DNA from: Acanthaster planci
Lineage: Eukaryota > Echinodermata > Asteroidea > Valvatida > Acanthasteridae
Assembly: GCF_001949145.1 (NCBI RefSeq)
Contig: NW_019091410.1
Location: 1,419,773-1,440,583 of the forward strand
Length of the DNA: 20,811 nucleotides
Direction: 5' to 3'
Shown here piece by piece: positions 11,601 through 17,600 of the stretch; positions within the stretch are counted from its first letter, which is position 1, and each line of letters begins with the position of its first letter. The notes under the pieces are model-generated. The model saw only the letters and a program-made list of their open reading frames with translations. It made no database searches and had not been told where the DNA came from. The position numbers and the translations under genes are program-made.

Positions 11601-14600
11601 CCTTCTGAAAAAGCTGTAGTTTGTCACGTTTTGATCCAACATGAATTTCCCATATTTCACATATTGGACGTCCCTGCGAACTACCCGTACGTGAGAGACA
11701 ATATGCACAAAACAAAGACGTCAGCAGGAGTCCACACTTTTTTCGCGTTCACGTAGAAACGTGCATCTATACCTCTCTGTTTATGGAACATTGCAACATT
11801 CAGCACAGTGTTGTGGAGACCATCACAAGACCTTACACAAGACGAAGTCATAACAGAGTGAGCAGTGACATAGGACTGCTTTTGGCACCGTTCATTTGAA
11901 TAGAATGTGACTTGAATTCAGACTGGAGGTCTTATGTTGGTCTTGTGATTGTCTCCTTGGGTCGTGCGATGGTCTGAAGAGGTCTCGAAAACAACAATGA
12001 TTCAACCATCAGGACATTTTGTTGGTAAAAAAATTTCCCCCACTTGGTTTCTTTTTGTAGGCCAATGAAAGCAAAGAATGTGAAAGCTCACCAACAGTGC
12101 TAGAACTAGTAATCAGCACTTCTGCCGCCTGCCTTTTTCGAAACATTTGTTGGCCAAAAAATAAAAATAGGCCATATTTTCTCAACAATAACCCCACCCC
12201 AATGACCACCTGTATAGAATTGTTTAGATGCTCAACATTTGTTCTGATTTGACGCTCACAACCAGCAACGGTTAAAAGAATTCAGAGTTTATGTGACCAG
12301 TGACCCTTGTAGATGATTTGTTCTAAGGCCCATCTCAATTTGTCATTTCAATTTTTGTGTAATTTTCCTATACAGTCTTGACGCCTAACTACCTACAGTG
12401 CACGGCCTGCATAGAGCAGTACAACATCGCCATGTGCTGCTCCCGCAAAGCTATGAGGAATATGCTGGCGCCATTCTACGTCAAGGAGAGCCCCCTGCCT
12501 ACGTACATGACACAAGTGCAGTATGTAGATTGCAGGTAAAAGAATTACACTTTAACCTGAACCATGCTGGACCCAACAAGGTTATGCAGCATTTCAGTGG
12601 TCCCTAGTCAACCCAGCAAGGTTATGCAGGATTTCATTGGTCCCTAGTGAACCCAGCAAGGTTATGCAGGATTTCAATGGTCCCAAGGGGGTTAGGGTTA
12701 ACCTTAACCATGCTGGACCCAACAAGGTTATGCAGCATTTCAGTGGTCCCTAGTCAACCCAGCAAGGTTATGCAGGATTTCAATGGTCCCTAGTGAACCC
12801 AATAAGGTTAGGCAGGATTTCAATGGCCCCAAGGGGGTTAGGGTTAACCTTAACCATGCTGGACCCAACAAGGTTAGGCAGCATTTCAGTGGTCCCTAGT
12901 CAACCCAGCAAGGTTATGCAGGATTTCAATGGTCCCAAGGGGGTTAGGGTTAACCTTAACCATGCTGGACCCAACAAGGTTAGGCAGGATTTCAGTGGTC
13001 CCTAGGGGGTTAGGGTTAACCTTAACCATGCTGGACCTGACAAGGTTATGCAGGATTTCAGTGGTCCCTAGTGAACCCAATAAGGTTAGGCAGGATTTCA
13101 GTGGTCCCAAGGAGGTTAGGGTTAACCTTAACCATGCTGGACCTGACAAGGTTATGCAGGATTTCATTGGTCCCTAGTGAACCCAGCAAGGTTATGCAGG
13201 ATTTCAATGGTCCCAAGGGGGTTAGGGTTAACCTTAACCATGCTGGACCCAACAAGGTTAGGCAGGATTTCAGTGGTCCCTAGTGAACCCAGCAAGGTTA
13301 TGCAGGATTTCAATGGTCCCTAGGGGGGTAGAGTTACCGGGTAGCTGCAATTAATTTCTTTGAATGCACCTTGAACATTATTTCTCCATCATTAGTGGCA
13401 AAGACAGAGGTCCGACTTACAAACCAGAAGAACTCAACTTATACCCAATAAACCCTCTGCAAACAACTACACGAATGCTGTCTCCAGGGGACATTGTGGC
13501 CAGGTTACAAAGTACCCTCTGTCACATACAGAGCGTGTACTCCTCAATGTATTGACTATTCACTTGAATTGTTGATTCTTGAAGGAGAAAAATGACTTTC
13601 GGAAAATGCATCCTTCTTAGAATATTTGTCGTTCTACTAAGCACAATGCATGGAGTTCTTTTAGTTGAGTAGCTTTATCATTTTTCTGTTTTAACCTTCT
13701 GTGAAAAAGATAACACATTGACATCACCGGATTGAGAACGATTAGTTTGTTTATTCCTCGGCTAAGTGGGATTAGGGTTGGCTCGCTTGGCAGCCAGTCT
13801 TCAGTCTTGTGGAGAATTTTCATTGCATTGACTATTTGCGCTTGGGTTTTGAGCTTTGACGGCATCAAAATGCCAAAGACTATAAGGGCAAAGACCAATT
13901 ATACTGACAGTGTGATAGACTGTTGTGACGTGACTGTATTCCAAGGAGAAATTGTGCAAATTCTGATGAAAATTGAATGTGTTTTCCGAGTGAATGCATC
14001 ACGTGTATGCCCACTGGCTCTCGCAGTGCAAGTCCCCGACCAGCGAATCAAGTCTACATCACAAAGTAGCGTTTTTGGTGAGTAATGCTCAACTTTAAGT
14101 TTTGCGATGGCCTTCACAGATCGAGTGTCACCGAGCGGATCGGAGAGGCCTGTCACCAGGTTGTCATCTCCTTGAGCGTCACCTTGAGGGCTGAGCCCCA
14201 GATGGATCCCTCCCTCCAGTATGACGTCTTTGTCTCTTACTCTCACGCTGACTCAGAGAGGGCCAACCACATCGTGGCGACGCTGAAACGTCTCAACCCT
14301 GACCTGCGGCTTTTCTTCGACATACAGGAGCTAAAAACAGGTATGATTATTAAAACAACAGCATATCAGTAGCAGCAACCTCTTCTGTTGGAGCTGAAAC
14401 ACTTTTATGATAGTTTACTCCACTAGTTGTGTCTTTAAGAACCCCACTATCCAAAAACTTCATTTCCTTCATCATGTAAACCGTCAAATCTCATCTCATG
14501 TTAATTTCAATTTTGTGTTTTTACTTTCACGTGTTTAACTTCATAACTACTGTATACTTAGTGCTGAGCAAGATGAGGTTTTCTTGAGCTCAAGTATTCT

Positions 14601-17600
14601 GGTACCAAAGATCTTTAGCAAACTGATATAAATTATGATGGATTTTGATAAGTCAGCATGCTATCCGTTGGGTTATTAGGCTTAAACACACAGTGTAGCA
14701 CTAGTTTGGTCAAGAACCACTAGTTCACTAGTGGTTGGTTTGTGACGTACGTAGTGCATGTGCAGTGAAGTTGAAGTGCGAACGACCCTAGTAAACTGTT
14801 GTTAGGTCATTTTAAAGAGCAACTTAAAGGAAAACATGCTTTCTCTGATTTTATCTGTTGAAATAAATATGGAAGCATCCAAATCTCAAACAAGCTAAAA
14901 GGGGCTTTTTTCTGTTCACACCATGGTGCAAATTCTGAATGTAGTTTGCGTCATTCTGAGAAAACAGAAAAAACGACGTGAACTGTTGCCCTGTGTTCGT
15001 AGTGGATAAACCCTTATGCATGCCAAGCGTTGCATGTAGCCATTGTTTGTAGCCCTTGTTTGGCATGTGCAAGGGTTTATCCACTACGAGTAAAGGGTGA
15101 GGGTTCACCTCTTTTACTCCGTTTTCCCAGAATGACGCAATCTACATTCAGAATTGGCATCATGGCATGAACAGAAAAAGAGCCCTCTTTAGCTTGTTGT
15201 AGTTGAGCTCTGACGACAAATGTCACTGCGTTTGATTTATATTTATTTGAACAGACAAAATCAGGGAAAACATGTTTTCCTTTGAGTTGCTCTTTAAGGC
15301 GAAGGGGAGAAAAGGTGGCTGCAGGAAGGGCAAAATAGCAAAAATAAAAGTGAAAATTTGGGCACGGAATTCCAAATAGTCTGTTACCACCCCCATGTGA
15401 CTGATGACACAGAATAGGGGCTTTGCGTGGTAGCCATCTTGTAAGGCAGTTCTTTTGTTCCACAGGGAAACCTCCTTTGTGCATATCCTAGTGAACAAAA
15501 GAACTGTCCTGTAAGATGGCTGCCATGCAAAGCCTCTATAAGATAGATGCAGGGAACATGAACAAAATACTTCCTTGCTACTAAGGGTCATTCTCGTAAG
15601 ATTTCTTCAATGGCTTTGCTGTTGTTTTTCCATTGACAGGTAGCGCATGGCAGCGCACGTTGTACCACTCCATTGATGGCACCAGGGTCATGCTCGCCCT
15701 TATCTCCAACAAGTATCTCTCCTCCGCTGTGTGTCAGGAAGAGTACAACCTGGCATTGGCCAAGCACTGCTCACAGGTAAGCCTGAAGTATATCATAAGT
15801 TTGTGAGAAGTCCCGTCGCTCGTTAGCATCACTGGAAAGGATGCGTGCATTTCAGTAGCGATGATCTTGTGTCATTGCACTGTACGGTGGTCCTTGGTCG
15901 TATGTCACGCCCTGAACCGACAAATTACAGTAACTGTGCGTGCATGTCATGTTAAGGCTTGCATACTCTTCTCATGGCAATTTGCCAAATAGATCTATGC
16001 ATCATTGGAATTGGCCGACTGTCATTGTTTTTGTCCAAATGACAGCTTTTGCCAGAAAGAAATCTTTCACAGGGAGTTTAGTCCCAGAATCATCTTTAAA
16101 CCGAATGTGCTTTTCAACAGTAAATTTGGTAGTCACTTTTTGGATAACGTTAAATGATTGAATGTACCTTTAGGTTTGAAACTTGCTTTTCACATCCAAA
16201 CGACATGGTGCAGTATTCATGCTGTTTCAAATTAACTTCCCGAACCCCAGATTGATAGTTTAAAACAGAACTGGCCCAACTAGTGCAAGTTTAAGTGACA
16301 TGCCTGAGATTTGTCAGGGTTATAGATCTTTGAAATATCAGCTAGCCTTTCCGTGGATTAACTATCTACCTCAATTCTGCTGTGCATTTTTTTCCGTTCA
16401 GTCGTCATCTCTCAAGCTTGTCCCTGTGTGCATCGAGGACATCTATGGGGTCGCTGCAGAGTTCACCAAGGTCAAGATGGTGAACGCCAAAGGAGGAAGG
16501 TTTCAGGCAGCAGTGGACGCCACATGTACGGCCGTTGTCGATTGGCTCGCCGACAAAGACGTCCCAGACAACGGCAAGGAACTCTTTAGACAGGATAAGG
16601 TATGTTTAAAAAGCCTATTTTTTCCAAGTTTAAAATCAGTTTGAGTGACAACTCATGACATGGAATAATGATCATCAGAGTCAGCGGGAAATTATTTGAC
16701 ATCTCTGTCACTCAACAAGAGGATGGCAACGTTCAGATTCTGTTTTCAGTGCCGATGTTGAATGAAGGAGGAAAGAACATGGGGAGAAATTAATGATGTA
16801 AGCGTGTCTACTGTGCATGGAATCCCATCCAATAGGTTATTGCTGTTTTACTGAACGAAACAAGAACGACAGAAAGACGGACTTTTTTTCGGTGCTAATA
16901 TAAAGTGACAAGAAATGTGGATACTTGAAGTCTTTTGTTGGGCATCATATGTGTGGCCTAATCTTAGGGAGAGAAAGGTATTAAGATGTTTGATTTAAAT
17001 TGAAAGTTCCAAATGTGCATTCATGAGTCAGTTTCGTTTCGGAAGGTTAGATGTTATATTTACACTGGCATTTTGTTAATGATCCGAAGTAAAGTGTATG
17101 GACATTTTCTTCATTCCAGAATTTAGCAGCTGATGCAGACGTAGTCACTGAGAGCCAGAGATATGTTCAATTCAAGAAGCAATATGGCACTAAGGATGCG
17201 CTGCTTCCAAAGACAGGGCGCTTTGTGACAGCCCTCCCTAAATCGGTGCCTGCACGCCCGGAAAAGTCTGAAGGTGAAGATGAGGCTAGCAAGTGTGACG
17301 TGGCTTTCAGCTTCGCCGAGGAAGACGAGAAGTACGCTCAGCACCTCGCAAAATTGCTCATGAGAGTCAAAGGCATCATGGTCAAAATGAAAGCCACCTC
17401 GGACCACGAGCGACTGGCGCTGATGGACCAGGCCAAGCACGTGGTGGCCTTCCTGTCTCCCCACTACACCCACTGCTCAGAGAAGTGCGAGGAGTTCAAT
17501 ATCATCCTCTCACGCCAGCGCCTGTCCCGCGGGCGCATCCTGTTCCCCGTGCACCTGCACGTGCTGCCGCAGCAGCCGACATACTTCCACCTGGTGCCGT

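Larger units (their letters stand above)
14341..15639 (+). other. Intron 8
   Basis: GT/AG intron of 1299 nt inside TIR 2. It carries a small hairpin (14716-14738, AACCACTAG arms), a TTAA-flanked MITE-like element (14812-15297) and a second hairpin element (15414-15539). Confidence 0.75.

Noticed and set aside
12886-13283. Overlapping open frames on both strands through the minisatellite (up to 93 codons)
   Set aside because: They arise from a 40-bp repeat read in shifting frames, give repetitive peptides with no domain, and lie in an intron.
12551-13338. CRISPR array or telomere
   Set aside because: Repeats alternate without unique spacers, and the setting is an animal intron. TTAGGG occurs only as part of a longer unit, not as a telomeric hexamer run.
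13732-14246. Frames of 115-117 codons on both strands across intron 7 and exon 8
   Set aside because: The minus-strand frame is a shadow of exon 8. The plus-strand frame is intronic without any domain.
15077-15591. Minus-strand frames of 122-135 codons
   Set aside because: They overlap the arms of two inverted-repeat elements. Composition and lack of motifs do not support a protein.
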